64,000 nucleotides of DNA, from assembly GCA_947685225.1 (NCBI GenBank), contig CANTUV010000014.1:5208001-5272000 (forward strand), written 5' to 3'. Numbering within the stretch: position 1 is the first letter of the stretch; each line of letters begins with the position of its first letter. The stretch is from Garcia nutans (taxonomy: Eukaryota > Streptophyta > Magnoliopsida > Malpighiales > Euphorbiaceae). Below the pieces are notes generated by a model that saw only the letters and a list, made by a program, of their open reading frames with translations, searched no databases and had not been told where the DNA came from. A program made the translations under genes and the position numbers. Below, piece after piece: positions 31,843-44,149 of this stretch.

Positions 31843-32639
31843 AAAATTTGGGTCGTGGATGGTTTTCTCTTGAAAAGGAGAGAAAGTGTCAAATATTCTG
31901 AAAGAGAAATATCAATTGAATGATCCCCCGATCCCCCCAATTGAAGCCTGAAGGTTCGAGATTTGATATCCTGGCTAATTTAGATAATAACTCAGAGACA
32001 CATATGGAGGGAAATCTAACTAGGGGGAAATTGGAACAGAAAGAAAGGGATATTTAGTTCACATCTACCTCTAGTGCCTTTGTGAGTAAAACAAGGATAA
32101 CATTTAAGAGAGTTGGTAGAGAAGCCAGAAGCATTTCGAGGAAGCCACGAGCGAAAAACCATGCAAACCCCAGATGTGACACACACGATGCGACCTTTTT
32201 TTACAATTCCTATGATAACAACTCGACCTCGACAAGAATTCCTCTTCAAGAGAAATATTTGAACATTATGCCATTAGCCCCCTAAATAGAGGTATGCAAA
32301 TCTACAGCTTTTACTAGCCCAATATTTTCTTTAGCCCCTAACAGATCATCATTAGACCACTCTAATCATATAGTTGTATCTATTATGAATTGTCGAATGG
32401 TTGCGAATCATCCTCCAGAACCTGGAGAGACTTCTCTTGAAATGGTAATTATTCAGCCCAAGAATTTCATGGGTATCTATGAGGGAGACAAAGCTAATGA
32501 CACTGTAATCCTATGTGACAAGGGTTTTGAGATCTCATACACAGCTAAAATGATGGAAGGTGTGGCAGGGGTTACCGACCTCTTGGATAAGGCTTAAGTT
32601 GTGCCTCCTAGGTTCTTATCCTTTTTTTCCATTTATTTT

Positions 32640-33481
32640 TTTATGGATTTCTCAATAATAACATGGAATTGCCAAGTGTGGCATCAAAAAAGTTTTTGCA
32701 GGGCTTTCGCAACATACGCAAGTTGTATTGTCCCTGGTCGATAGCCATTTTTGAACCCCGTATTAGTGGTAGTAGGGCTGATAGTTTCATTAAGAAGTTT
32801 GGATTCACCAACTCTTTTTAGATTAAATCTATAGGGTTTTCTGGTAATATTTGGTTGCTTTGGAAAGATGGAGTGAAAGTATCTATTCTAAAAGTTCATA
32901 GTCAATTCATTCATGTTGAAATAGTGGATCAGAACCATAAACAATCTCTATTCACAACAGTCTATGGCAGTCCCAATTCCATGCTCTGAAAAGTTCTTTG
33001 GGATGATCTTGGTAGGTTGGCCTGCTCTCATAACCAATAGTGGTTGATAGCTGGTGATTTTAACTCCATTCTCTATGCTTCGGAGAAATAAGGGGGTGCT
33101 AGAGGTAGTGAGGGCATTAGTGGCAATTTTTCTCATTGGGTGGAAGGATACGAAATCCTTGACCTGGGGTTCCAAGGCCCAAAATTCACGTGGGTGAGAG
33201 GTAATATTAGGGAGCGCTTGGATAAGGCTCTTTGTAATAATTACTGGTTGAATACTTTCCCAATGTCCAAGGTCTTTCATCTACCAAGAACACATTTTGA
33301 TCACAGTCCCATTTTTATTCAGTTTTATGGAAACATCAAGGGTACCTCACCTAAACAATTCCGTTTTCTGACCCCTTGGCTAATGCATGATAATTTTTAC
33401 CAATTTTTGCTAGATAGCTGGAATGTCTATAACAATTACACTAAAAATGTTTCGAACTTCTCAAACAAGATCCTGATCTAG
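32640..33481 (+). pseudogene. LINE AP-endonuclease domain
   Basis: Starts with IITWNCQVW (usual WNCxG start), then AIFEPRISGSRADSFIKKFG, WLLWKDGVKVSILKVHSQFI and WLIAGDFNSILY with the catalytic GDFN. The open stretch 33140-33481 continues FTWVRGNIRERLDKALCN to FDHSPIFIQF, which keeps the SDH-like terminal motif as FDHSP. Frameshifts near 32735 and 32990 and several stops break it. It would nick target DNA for target-primed reverse transcription. Confidence 0.8.
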
Positions 33482-34805
33482 AACGAGAATTTTTTGGGAA
33501 TATCTTTCACAAGAAGAAAATCCTCATGGCTATATTATCGGATATTCAGTTGGCCCTAGAGAGAAGGAATTTTGCTTATCTTCATGAATTATAGATTGAT
33601 CTTAAAACTGAACTAGAGGAAATCCTATTGCAGGAGGAGGTTTTATGGTTGCAATGATCGAGACAAGATTGGATTAACCTGGGTGACAAAAATACAGCCT
33701 TTTACCATCAAATTACAATAAAAAAGAGAAGGAGATCTCGCATTGATTTCTTAAAAGATGAAAATGGAGCCTGGACAAATGATGTCGCTAAGTTAAAGGA
33801 TATGGCAATAAGATATTTCCATACCCTTTACACGAAGGATAACATGAGTCATGATACTTATAGTGTGAAGTTCAAATTTCCAACCATTGACAATGCTAAG
33901 ATAATCAAGCTCGATGATTCTTTCACTAATGATGAGATTAAAGAAGCTATTTTCGAAATGAAACCATCAAAGGCGCCTGGAGTAGATGGGATGCCGACAA
34001 CTTTCTTTCAAATCAAATGGAATATTATGGGAGGTAATGTAACTAGATGTGCTAGAGATATTTTGGAAGGCAAAGGGGTCCCTATTGAATTAAATAAAAC
34101 ATTGCTTATTCTAATTCCCAAAGTTGAATGTCCTGAAACTATCCTCCAATTTCGACCGATAAGTCTTTGTAATGCGGTGATGAAGATGGTCACCAAGACA
34201 ATTCTTAATAGAATTAAACAAATCTTGCTGAATATTATGAGTCTAAACCAGGCTAGCTTTGTTCTCGGAAGATATATCACAGATAACATAATGGTAGCAC
34301 AGGAAATAGTTCATAGCATGTGACAAAAGAAAGGGAAAAGGGATTCATGGCTGTCAAGATTGACTTGGAAAAAGTATATGACAAGCTTAACTGGAATTTT
34401 GTTAAGGAAACTTTGACACTTGCTGGTCTGCCCTTTAATCTTATTAATGTTATTATGTATGGCTTCAATGCAAATTTACTGTAGTGGAGATGTGACTGAA
34501 TCCTTTCATCCTTCCAGAGGTTTGCGTCAAGGAGATCCCCTTTCCCCATACATTTTTGTTCTTTGTATGGAATGACTGGCCCATGGCATAGTTGAATCTA
34601 TTGATAGGGGAAACAGAAAGCCGATTAAATTAAGCAAAAAGGGCCCACTCATTTCACACTTATTTTTTACAGATGATGTGCTTATTTTTGTAGAAGCCTC
34701 CGATCATCAAGTGGGTGTGATTAAGAAAGTGCTTTCTGATTTTTGCATTAGCTCAGGGCAAACTGTGAACCTAAGAAAAACAAAAGTTTACTTCTCTAAG
34801 AATGT
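33482..34805 (+). pseudogene. LINE reverse transcriptase remnant
   Basis: The open segment 33802-34323 includes DEIKEAIFEMKPSKAPGVDG, FRPISLCNAVMKMVTKTILN and NQASFVLGRYITDNIMVAQE, all classical LINE RT blocks. After a frameshift come AVKIDLEKVYDKLNWNFV, GLRQGDPLSPYIFVLCME and the catalytic box FTDDVLIFVEA (about 34666-34698; usual FADD). It ends at SSGQTVNLRKTKVYFSKN. Confidence 0.85.
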
Positions 34806-35939
34806 ATTTATTTCAATTTATAAAACCAAGGGATGGTTATAAAAAAATTCAAGTTCAAGTATTAAAATGCTTAACATAAAAGTTGAGGAGGCAAAGTGAC
34901 CAATCATACCAAGTATAAGGGGCTGCAGATGTATTAAACTTTTTTCTAAAACATGTTATGAATTTATTTAATGATCTGGCTATTTTTTCTTTGTTTGAAA
35001 CTAGGACACATTAACTGCAGTCGATGAAACTAATTATGATACTATTATGATGAATGGAAGATTAAACAGATTTAAATTATGTGCATATATGTACAATACA
35101 TAGTAAATTTAAATAAAAATTAGAAAAAAATAGAAAACTTGCAACTCCACCTATTTGGCTCGTTAGACCCAAACCAACCCAAGCCATTTTAACCTAAATG
35201 GGCTAGGGTTAGGCTGGAGGCACATATTTCAAACTAGAGATGTACTCGGGTCGGGCCTTGGCTAGGGGTAAACTAAGGTCAACCCAACTTAAGTACACAC
35301 TAAAAACATGGTATATGAATAGATTTTAGTCTTTATTATATACCATGCATATACTACAATATTCAAAATGTTGCAAACTTTGAACATTTATTAAATGATC
35401 AAATTTTGGATAGTTGTTTGCATAGCATTTTTTTTTTTGTCCACAAAAAGCTCCTTATATCATCTTCCGACATACCAGATTCTTCTTGTTCAAGCACTGA
35501 CCAAAGAAGCTGACATATCTACAAAAATGGAAAAGTTTTTAACTAATTAAGCTAATGACAAAGAAATAACAGTGATTCTAATTAGACATTTTATATTGGA
35601 ATAGTAAAACAATTAAATAATAATACGCGATGATATTTTTTCAATTTTTTACTCTATAATTTGTTTTAATGAGCTCATAATTTTTCTAATTATAAAAGAT
35701 ATATAATTATCAAATTGGACTGTTATTTCGAATAGAATGACTAGAATTGGAATAGAATTGTATTATAATTATCTCATTTCAAATATAAAAATAAATTAAA
35801 GGATTTTGCTTACCTCACCATTGCTCAAGTGAGGTTGATTACAATATTTTATGATTTGAACTACTTGTGTCATATTTCTTCTTTTCATCGTCAATGACCA
35901 TGTCCATATGAGGTTATAGCATGGCAGTTCATCTACACC

Positions 35940-35990
<51 letters not shown>

Positions 35991-36289
35991 GAACTTGAAG
36001 TTAGTGGAGATTTATTATTGTATTGAACTTATATTTATAAAACCTTTATTAGCAATAACTATTACAAAATAATTTTGTGTTTTGAAATAATATATTTAAT
36101 ATTTAACAATATAACCCAATTTCAACCATCAAGATATAAGTGAGAAAAATAATTTTGTGTTTTGAAATTTTTATCTCCATCACAATTAAGAACAAATTGA
36201 TATAGAGTACTTCATAAATAGTATAATTGCAATTCTACATATAATATATATATAAACAAAACAAACAAAATTATAAATCCACTAATGTA
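34806..36289. other. AT-rich spacer
   Basis: No gene is seen. A stretch at about 35140-35310 has GGGTCGGGCC/CCAACCCAA words like the ends of plant hAT or foldback repeats, but I could not define borders. Confidence 0.4.
35943..35990. repeat. Compound AC/AT dinucleotide microsatellite
   Basis: AC repeated for about 35 bp followed by AT for about 13 bp. The cysteine/valine-rich ORF crossing it on the other strand is an artefact of the repeat. Confidence 0.95.
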
Positions 36290-36480
36290 AATCTGGAGGT
36301 GTCAGTGTCGTAAAATAGTTGTATTAGATGTTTGTCTCACAGACAAAGAGAGTCCAGCAAAATCTAGATGTTCAACACTTAGGTTTAGCCTTTAATGAGA
36401 GCTCAGTATATAATCTGACCAGATGAAGAGCTCGGCCCCAGAATTATATAAATAGGGGTAGTACTACTAGTCCCTCTTTA
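36290..36480 (+). repeat. Dispersed repeat X, copy 1
   Basis: About 190 bp starting near GGAGGTGTCAGTGTCG and ending near TAAATAGGGGTAG. It shares AAAATCTAGATGTTCAA, AATGAGAGCTC and CTGACCAGA words with copy 3, and with copy 2 in reverse complement. It looks like part of an LTR or a long inverted end. Confidence 0.75.
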
Positions 36481-36904
36481 ACCATCTGACATTTATGTTA
36501 GGGGAGGACAGGCGTTGATTATAGAGCTCGGTGGGGTGTATATCACGTGAAGGGAGGGTGACATTACAACTACTACAAAGCAAAATGGTATGGTTTCCCG
36601 CCTAAGGCATTTAATGCTGCCTACTCTATAAATCTATGACTGCTGAATAGCCATTTCTCACTTCAAGAAAGTTTAAGAGTCCAGTTACTCTGCCAAATTA
36701 TTATTGGTTGCTCAGTTTTTATGAGTGATAACATTGCATAGGGTGGCTTGATATTTAAAATTTCATTGAGGTTTAGATTTACTATTGTGTGCTATAAGCG
36801 AGCATTTGGTATAACTTCTAAATTTATTTTTTTTTCTTGATTGCAATAAGATGAGTTTGGATAGTGAGAGCGTATCAGTAGACAGGGGTAAAGTGAGTGA
36901 GCCT

Positions 36905-37185
36905 TATCTATAATACAACCCCTATTTACCGAGCTCTAGGATCAAGCTCTTCATCCGATCAGGTTATAAATCAAGCTCTCATTAGAGGCTGAATCTCAGT
37001 GTTGAACAAAAGGATTTCGCTGGACTCTCATTTCTAAAAGACAAACATCTGACACAATTATTTTGTGGCACTGATACCTCCTGAAGATCTATTGACACCT
37101 CTAGATCCTATCCATTTCCTCCTTCAATTATAAATATAGGTGAATCCCCATAGGTAAAGAATCCTTTTTCCACTTTCTTAGTTCA
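36905..37185 (-). repeat. Dispersed repeat X, copy 2 (inverted)
   Basis: Reverse-complement match to copies 1 and 3. The similarity to copy 3 extends past the 190-bp core through a purine-rich tract and an AAGTGG AAAAA GAT segment, giving arms of about 280 bp facing copy 3 across a spacer of about 630 bp. Confidence 0.75.
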
Positions 37186-37814
37186 TTTAGTGGGGGTGGT
37201 AGGTAGTAAGCTAGAGGAGGCAGTGGTGTCTAGTAGTAGGTAAGCAGGGGAGGTGGTATTTGCTTATCTATTGGGTGTGTTGATTGTGGTGGTGGTGTTT
37301 CAATCTGGTATCTTATGAGAGAGATGAGATCTCTGATGGAAGTAATCAATTCTCAATTTGTCTGCTCAATAAGGTTTGCTGGTTGTATGACTGCAAGGGT
37401 TGTATAGGTTAGAGGTATGTAAGGAGTAGGCAGGCTAATTTTGAAAAGTGTAGCTATAGAGGGTGGATATGTTGAGGGGCCTATTGCTGTTAACCCTGTG
37501 GAATACTGGGCCTAGTCAGATTAGGTGTTTTAGTGATGTTTGAGTACTGTGGTATGTATAATGGTTGGAGGGATCGGTTCTGTGGTGCGAGGGAATTGTT
37601 TGTGTGTTATAAGTCACGATTTGAGTCCTATTGTCCATTTTTTGGAGATTAGTTTGTCTACTCCCACCACAACACTGATGACGAAGTGGACCTTGATTGA
37701 CTCTGGAGCTCAGGTTTGGGTTTTACTACTAACTCTCCTACCTGAAAGACCAAACAAGAGAAAAGGATCAGACTTTAGTGAGAAAACTCCAATACCTGAG
37801 TCAGTACTTGGGAT

Positions 37815-38092
37815 GTTTATAGATAAACGAGCTAAGGAAGTGGAAAAAAGATCCTTTATCTGAAAGGATCACCCTTATTTATTGTTGAGGGGGAGGGGAT
37901 AAGATATGAAGGTGTCAACAAATCTTCAAAAGGTGTCAATGTTGTATGATAATTGAATTAGATATTTATCTCCCGAATAAAGAGAGTCTGGCAAAATCTA
38001 GATGTTCAATACCAAGGTTCAGCCTCTAATGAGAGCTCGGTCTATAACCTGACCAGACGAATAGCTCGGTCCTAGAACTAGGTAAATAGAAA
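37815..38092 (+). repeat. Dispersed repeat X, copy 3
   Basis: Contains GAGGGGGAGGGGA (a polypurine-tract-like run near 37887-37900), then two GGTGTCAA repeats and the 190-bp core ending GGTAAATAG. The polypurine tract followed by the repeat suggests the front edge of a 3' LTR. The 107-codon ORF at 37540-37863 between the arms has no recognisable domain. Confidence 0.7.
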
Positions 38093-38264
38093 TAATACCA
38101 CCTAGAAAATACAATTTTACATTACAATAAAATGAAAATAATTGAAGCAAAAAACCCAGATTCTCGATTTGCAATGCGAATGAGGACTATCGTTGTTATT
38201 TCTCAACAAAGCTCCATCTTTGCGACAAATCATCATCATCTTCGCCAATCATCTCGATTTTTCC

Positions 38265-40690
38265 CGTAACATTTGTACTTTTGCTAAAATAAAATAAAAT
38301 AAAATTAAATAAATAATTCAAGAGATAAATGAAGAGTTGAAAGTGAGAAATATGAAAGGTATATGTGAGGTATATGATATATGTATATATATAACATATA
38401 AAAGTCAAACTTGAATAGTAAAGTCAAAGGGTAAAATGGTAAAAAGTAAAAAGTTAAAAAATCAAAAATAAATATTTTAGGATGGAAGACAAAAATTTAA
38501 TTGTAAAAATAATTAATTAATTATTTACTTTAAATAATTAAATATTATATATACATATATAGAAAATTAAGAGTAAATAAAAAGTCAAAAATTGAAATTT
38601 TCTTTCTTCTTCTTCTTCAAGCCTAGGCCGACCCTCCATTGAAGAACCAAGGGAGCTCTTTGCTTCATCTCAACACCAAATTTTACAAGGAATTTCAAGA
38701 ATCAAAAGAAGTTTTGATGATTTTCTCCCTAATTAGTAAGTATAGTTTAGAAAATTTGAAGTTTTATTAAGATTTATGAATATGTGAAATATTGAATTTT
38801 TATGGAGTGTGATATAATTATTCAAATGGGTTTGTAAGATGTTATTTTGATATATAGACAAGGATTCTATGGTTAAATGGTTGGTTTGTTTAAGTTTGAT
38901 ATGAGTTTGGATGAAGAAGAAAGTGATTTAGGATTTCAGAAAAACATAGTTAAAGAATGGGTGTTAATCGAATTAAATGGTTTAAAATGTGTTAAATATG
39001 ACTTTAAAGATATAATTGAACTTAAATTAAGAATTGGAATGGGCTGGCATAGATTTCTAAAATTAAATTGAGTTAAGGAAAATTTTAAAATTTGAAGGAA
39101 TGTTGTTTGATTCACATTTAATAGTTAAAATACCTATAAATGTGATTCTAATGTGCAGTATACATTCATATTTTGATTATGTGTTGAGTAAATAGTAGTT
39201 TCCACAACTTAGTAGATAAGGACATTTTGAGGAAGTGGTGAGGAAGGGTGCTTTTTGAGCTTGGAAGTGGAAAAACTGAAGATTAGTACATACTTTGATA
39301 TAAATGTGTGAAATGCATTTGTTTGGCATATTACATTGTATGTGAAAATTATAACTATGCTCCTTTAATGTATGAATTCATATGAAAAGTGCTAGATATA
39401 TGTTTAAGGGTATGAAATGTATAATGTGTGATTAGATGGGCCATTTTAAGATGGCTAATTATATTGTTAAACATGTTTGTGAAAAGAATGTTTTTATGCA
39501 TATCTTAGGACATAAGTCGCCCATCATAAGAAGATGGCAAGGGAATTGATATTTATGCTAAAAATTATATGAAAATATAATAAAATATGGGAAAAGTGTG
39601 AAAATAATGGAAAATTACATAATTGCCAAAGTATGAGAAAATTATGAAAATGTATATAGTATGTGCGTTATCGTATATAATATTATTTTTCAGAGTATTG
39701 CATTTGGTATTGCACGGCATACCTATGATTTATTTTTGGGCTAGACGCTAGGCATCACTGTTACATAATTTGCCTTCGGACTAGACGTTGAGCGTCACTA
39801 TTATACTATTTGCCTTCAAACTAGATATTGGACGTCACTATTATTTATCTTCGAGCTAGACACTAGGTGTCAAAATGGATCAGAATAATAACTCTAGAAC
39901 TTGAATATTATATAAGGTCATTTGAGCTCAATGCATATGAATGTGTTATGTGATGATTTAAAAAGAATAATATATATAATTTAAAATGGATTTAAATGAA
40001 AAGCATTATGCAGTGTCTTTCTTAAAGTTTTATTATTATCAAAGTATGTATAGCTAGGCTTTAGCTTAGCGCAATTGAAATTTATCGCGCAGATGACATG
40101 GTTGATCTGCAGGATCTGGAGAATTCTTCTAGACCTGGTCAGGTCTAGACTTTGGTTGATTACTTTTGAAGTTTGGATAGGCTACCATGGACCTGATTCA
40201 ACTGCATATATATTTACCTTATTTGAGAAACTTGTTATAAATTTGTACATTATGCTTTTAAATTTGTATATTATGTAAATTATAAAGATTTTTGGGTTAA
40301 ATGTTGAGAAATTGGGAAATATGATATATGTATTGATAATTATAAATATTTATGTATTATGAGAAATGTTAGAGGTTTTAGGAGAAATGGGATGGTTGAA
40401 AATTATTTGGAAGAGTAAATTTTCATGCAGGTTATGAAAATTGATTTTTGGGAATGTCCGAAAAACAACAAAACTTTTGTAAATTTTTCTCATAGATTTT
40501 CTTTAAATTTAGTATTTTTTTAATAATTAAACACTTGAGAATGTATTTATTTACTTGTTAAATTATGTATTAAGGAATAAATTATTTTATCAAAAAGTTT
40601 AATGGAATTTTCTAAAAGTTGAAATTTTGGCATTCTTATATTCTGTGTGTGTATTTTACATATACAAGATGTATGATTTATACGTATATT
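38265..40690 (+). repeat. 5' LTR of the gypsy element
   Basis: Matches 45532-47985 along its length: the TTTGCTAAAATAAAAT start, the CTTCTTCTTCTTCAAGCCTAGGCCGACC block near 38605-38635, and the 40-bp repeats. The first T of TGTAAC is C, and the last about 18 bp (AGGGTGTTACA end) are missing before the primer-binding site. Confidence 0.85.
39741..39878 (+). repeat. 40-bp tandem repeats within the gypsy LTR
   Basis: About 3.5 units beginning CTAGACGCTAGGCATCAC or CTAGACGTTGAGCGTCAC and spaced 40, 40 and 35 bp. The matching array in the 3' LTR is at about 46998-47130. Each unit has a short GACG...CGTC inverted pair. Confidence 0.85.
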
Positions 40691-40691
40691 T

Positions 40692-40704
40692 TAATATCAA
40701 AGCC
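40692..40704 (+). promoter_or_regulatory. Mutated primer-binding site of the gypsy element
   Basis: TAATATCAAAGCC corresponds to TGGTATCAGAGCC with three G-to-A changes. CTAGGTTTGAGG follows, as in related elements. Confidence 0.65.
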
Positions 40705-41271
40705 TAGGTTTGAGGTTCTCGACCTAGGTGATTTGTGAGAGAGAGAAAAAGGGAATTTTAAATATGATTTTAACATGTTATGCATGCATATGCACTGACA
40801 TTTAAACTAGTCTCTAATGTGGTAATATTGTTGTATATTATTGTGATTCCAGATATAGGTAGATATGACGTCTAGGATGCACCAATCTGGTAATAGCAGT
40901 GCTGAGAATGTGCTCCAGACGAGGGTAGAGTTAGAGCTAGTGCTAAGACTGTTGGAGAGACATTTGTATCAATGCTAGTCAGACTAACAGGACAAGAGAT
41001 TCTACCAATCTGGGTGTAGCAGATGATGGAGTGGCTCCATCAGGCCCTAGTACAGGTGCAATAACTATAGACCAAGAAGTATGACAAGCTGCAAAAATAT
41101 GGGGCTACAAATTTTATTGGCACAGTTCATCTAGCCAAGGCAGAGCAGTGGTTGGACAGATTTCAGAGTGTATTCATACAGTTACTGGCTACTACAAAAG
41201 ATAAGTTTGACTATACCTTGTCACTTCTGCAGAGGGATGCCTATAACTAATAGAAGACTATTAATCACGGG

Positions 41272-41637
41272 TTGGATGATCCACCAGTATTGATCTATGC
41301 TGATTTTCTACGAAAATTTGAGAAGAAGTACACCCCCAGAGAGTATAAAGATGCGAAGAAGAAGGAATTCCTGAGTTTGAAGCAGGGAATGAAGACTGTT
41401 ATAGAGTATGAGAAGAATTTCATCCGGTTAAGCAAGTATGCAGGAGATATTGTGTTAGATGAGATAAATAAATGTCGGAGATTTGAGGATGCGTTGAAGC
41501 CATCCATCATGTGTCAGGTGGCAGTTATACAGTATAAGGACTTTTCTCGGTTAGTATCTGCTGCTCAAAACATTGAGAAAGCCCAGGGGCTTGCAACTGT
41601 AGTGAGAGCAGAGGAGAGTAGAGCTAAAAGACCCTAG
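41272..41637 (+). pseudogene. Gypsy gag remnant
   Basis: The 121-codon open segment contains FLRKFEKKYTPREYKDAKKK, EFLSLKQGMKTVIEYEKNFI and RFEDALKPSIMCQVAV, the standard retrotransposon gag pattern. Upstream gag from about 40866 (MTSRM...) is broken by stops. A knuckle further on reads CFRCGYTYYFIIDC (about 41858-41900), where the His of CCHC is Tyr. Confidence 0.85.
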
Positions 41638-42108
41638 AGTGAGACTGAGTCTTCATCTGTGAAGAGAGACCAAGGGGGATTTCTTTAAAGATTTAACAGG
41701 AGCCAGGGTAGCCTGACAGATCTTCACAGCAATAAAAATAGAGGCCTGCCGCCTTAGTAGCCTGTACTCTGATCCAAATTTTACAGAGACCTACTCCACC
41801 TACCTGTGCTCAATGTGGCAGGGCATATAGAGGTGTCTATTGGAGGACCAGTACACCAGATTGCTTCAGATGTGGCTACACATACTATTTTATCATAGAC
41901 TGTCCAGAGCCATCGGATGATAGATAGATAGACAGACACAACAACATCTAGACCCAGTGTCAGAGGGGGTAGTGGTGATAGAGGTACTGGTAGAGAGGCT
42001 AGACCAAGGTTTGGTCAGAGAGGAGATTCTACAGCAGGGAGTAGACCAGAGGGTGCCAGGACATCACAATGGGTATATGTGATGTAGAGACAGCCAGATA
42101 CTTCAGCC

Positions 42109-42420
42109 ATGATAGCTGGTATTTTTACTACATTTAGTACTTTAGTTCATGCATGGATAGACCATGGGTCGATATATTCATACATTGGTGCATCCATTCT
42201 GCCTGTGAGTGATGTGCATTCTAATTCATTAGGGATTGATGTGTTAGTGACCAAATCTTTAGGGTGTAGTATGGTAGTTAGTAGAGTCTACCAAGATAGT
42301 CCAATTGTGGTGCATAATGAGATAATTTTCGGTGACTTGATTGAGATGTCCTTTAGAGATTATGATCTCATTTTGGGTATGGATTGGTTATGTAGATATT
42401 GGACGGTGGTAGATTGTTAG
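42109..42420 (+). pseudogene. Gypsy aspartic protease remnant
   Basis: A 103-codon segment: AGIFTTFSTLVHAWIDHGSI (the usual LIDSGATxSFI with DSG changed to DHG), then EMSFRDYDLILGMDWLCRY, the RVP_2 family end. The active-site Ser-to-His change would inactivate it. Confidence 0.8.
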
Positions 42421-42779
42421 CAGAAATGTGTCACTCTAGGACACGTGATGGGAAGGAGATAATGGTATTCGGTGAGCAGAGGCACCTCTCATCCATATTT
42501 ATTTTAGCTATTTCAATAAGGAGAATGATCCAAAAGGGGTGTACAGCTTACCTAGCACATTTAATGGATACTAGAGCTGAGGAGTCTAAGCTTGATAGTA
42601 TTCCTACAGTAGCAGAGTTCACTAATGTGTTTCCCGATGAGTTGCCAGGGCTATCTTCAGAGAGAGAGGTAGAGTTTGGTAATGATAGGATGCATGGTAC
42701 CATACCTATCTCTATCACCACTTATCAAATGGCACCTACATAATTAAAAGAGTTAAAGATGCAGAAGCATGAGTTGCTT

Positions 42780-43310
42780 AATAAAGTGTTCATTTGCCCT
42801 AGTGTTTCACTGTAGGGAGCACTAGTACTATTTGTGAAAAAGAAGGGTGACATCTTGAGATTGTGTATTGACTACTGACAATTGAATAAGATGACCATCA
42901 AGAATAAGTATTTATTACCTCATATTGATGATATCTTTAATCAGTTAAAGGCAGCAATAATATTTCTAATATTGATTTGAGATCAGAGTATCATCACTTG
43001 AGAGTCGGAGATGCAGATGTGCCTAAGACTAATTTTTGCAAGAGGTACATGCATTATGAGTTTTTGATGATTCCTTTTGGGATGACGAATGCACCAACGA
43101 CCTTTATAGATTTGATGAACCAGATCTTCTGACCATATTTAGATCAGTTTGTGGTGATTTTCATTGATGATATTTTGGTATATTTATATAGTAAGGAAGA
43201 TCATGATAGGCATCTGCGGATTATGCTGCAGGCATTGAAAGAAAAATAGTTGTATGCCAAGCTATCAAAATATGAGTTTTGCTTAGATTGAGTGACCTTT
43301 CTTGGACATG
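42780..43310 (+). pseudogene. Gypsy reverse transcriptase remnant
   Basis: Recognisable across frames: ALVLFVKKKGDILRLCIDY, QLNKMTIKNKYLLPHIDDIF, FLMIPFGMTNAPTTFIDLMN and the catalytic box VIFIDDILVY (near 43156-43182; usual VFIDDILIY). It is heavily interrupted by stops, for example TGA where Arg is usual after CIDY. Confidence 0.8.
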
Positions 43311-43319
43311 TTATTTCAT

Positions 43320-44044
43320 ATGAGGGTATTAAAGTTGATATGAGTAAGATAGAAGCAATTCTGAATTGCATTCCACTTAAGAATGTTACAGAAGTCAAAA
43401 TTTTTTCTAGGTTTGATAGGTTACTGCCGTCTGTTTGTGAAAAATTTTTCCATGATAGCTACACCACTCACCAGATTACTTTGAAAAGAAAGATTTGTGT
43501 GGATAGATCAATGTCAGGCAAGCTTTAAGCAGTTAAGAGATATGTTTACTCAGGCTCTTATCCTGACTCTGCCTCTGAAAAGTAAACCATATATAATATA
43601 CAATGATGCTTTGTATAGTAATTTAGGCTGTGTTTTGATGCAGGAGATACAATTATTTCATATGCATCTTGACAGTTGAAGTCTCATGATTTACACTACC
43701 CAACTCATGATTTGGAGTTAGTAGTCATAGTTTTTATACTGAAGATTCGACGACATTATTTGTATGGGGGGAAATATTTTATTTATATTGATAACAAGAG
43801 TTTAAAGTATTTGGGTATCCAAAAAGAGTTGAATTTTCAGCAGAGATGGTGGTTAGAGTTGACTAAGGACTATAACTGCTTGATTAATTATCAACATAGC
43901 AAGGCAAATTTAGTTGTAGATGCCTTGAGTAGGAAGTCCTTGGCAGGATTGACTGTCTATTCGCTCTCGTTACTTATTGAGTTGAAAGCTTTACATGCCA
44001 GATTTGAGTTATGTGATGATAGAGCACTTATGGCTCAAATGTAA
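43320..44044 (+). pseudogene. Gypsy RNase H remnant
   Basis: Begins with the RT connection (FLGHVISYEGIKVDMSKIEA), then CQASFKQLRDMFTQALILTL and YIIYNDALYSNLGCVLMQ (first Asp region). After a frameshift come SHDLHYPTHDLELVVIVFIL, YIDNKSLKYL and RWWLELTKDYNCLINYQHSK with VVDALSRKS. Two open segments (43497-43679 and 43676-44044) cover most of it. Confidence 0.85.
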
Positions 44045-44149
44045 TTGAGGCTATTATTGCTGAATCAAATTAAGGAAACATAACAAACAGATATAAAAAT
44101 CCAAAAGATTGTGAAGAATTGCCAAAAGGGAGAGAGTAGAGATTTCATA

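Larger units (their letters stand above)
31190..34805 (+). mobile_element. LINE (L1-like) retroelement remnant
   Basis: Domains in plant LINE order on the plus strand: a DUF4283-type RNA-binding domain and CCHC_4 knuckle (31190-31842), an AP-endonuclease (about 32640-33430) and reverse transcriptase (about 33480-34805). It stops inside the RT region (after TVNLRKTKVYFSKN) without zf-RVT, RNase H or poly-A, so it is truncated or cut. Many stops sit where conserved Arg or Trp codons are expected (for example CGA to TGA near 33656). Confidence 0.85.

Noticed and set aside
35796..35978. Cysteine/valine-rich ORF on the minus strand
   Set aside because: Produced by the AC dinucleotide repeat.
37540..37863. 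107-codon ORF between the inverted arms of repeat X
   Set aside because: No domain is recognisable and the frame runs into the polypurine-like tract. It is probably internal transposon sequence, so it was not called as a gene.
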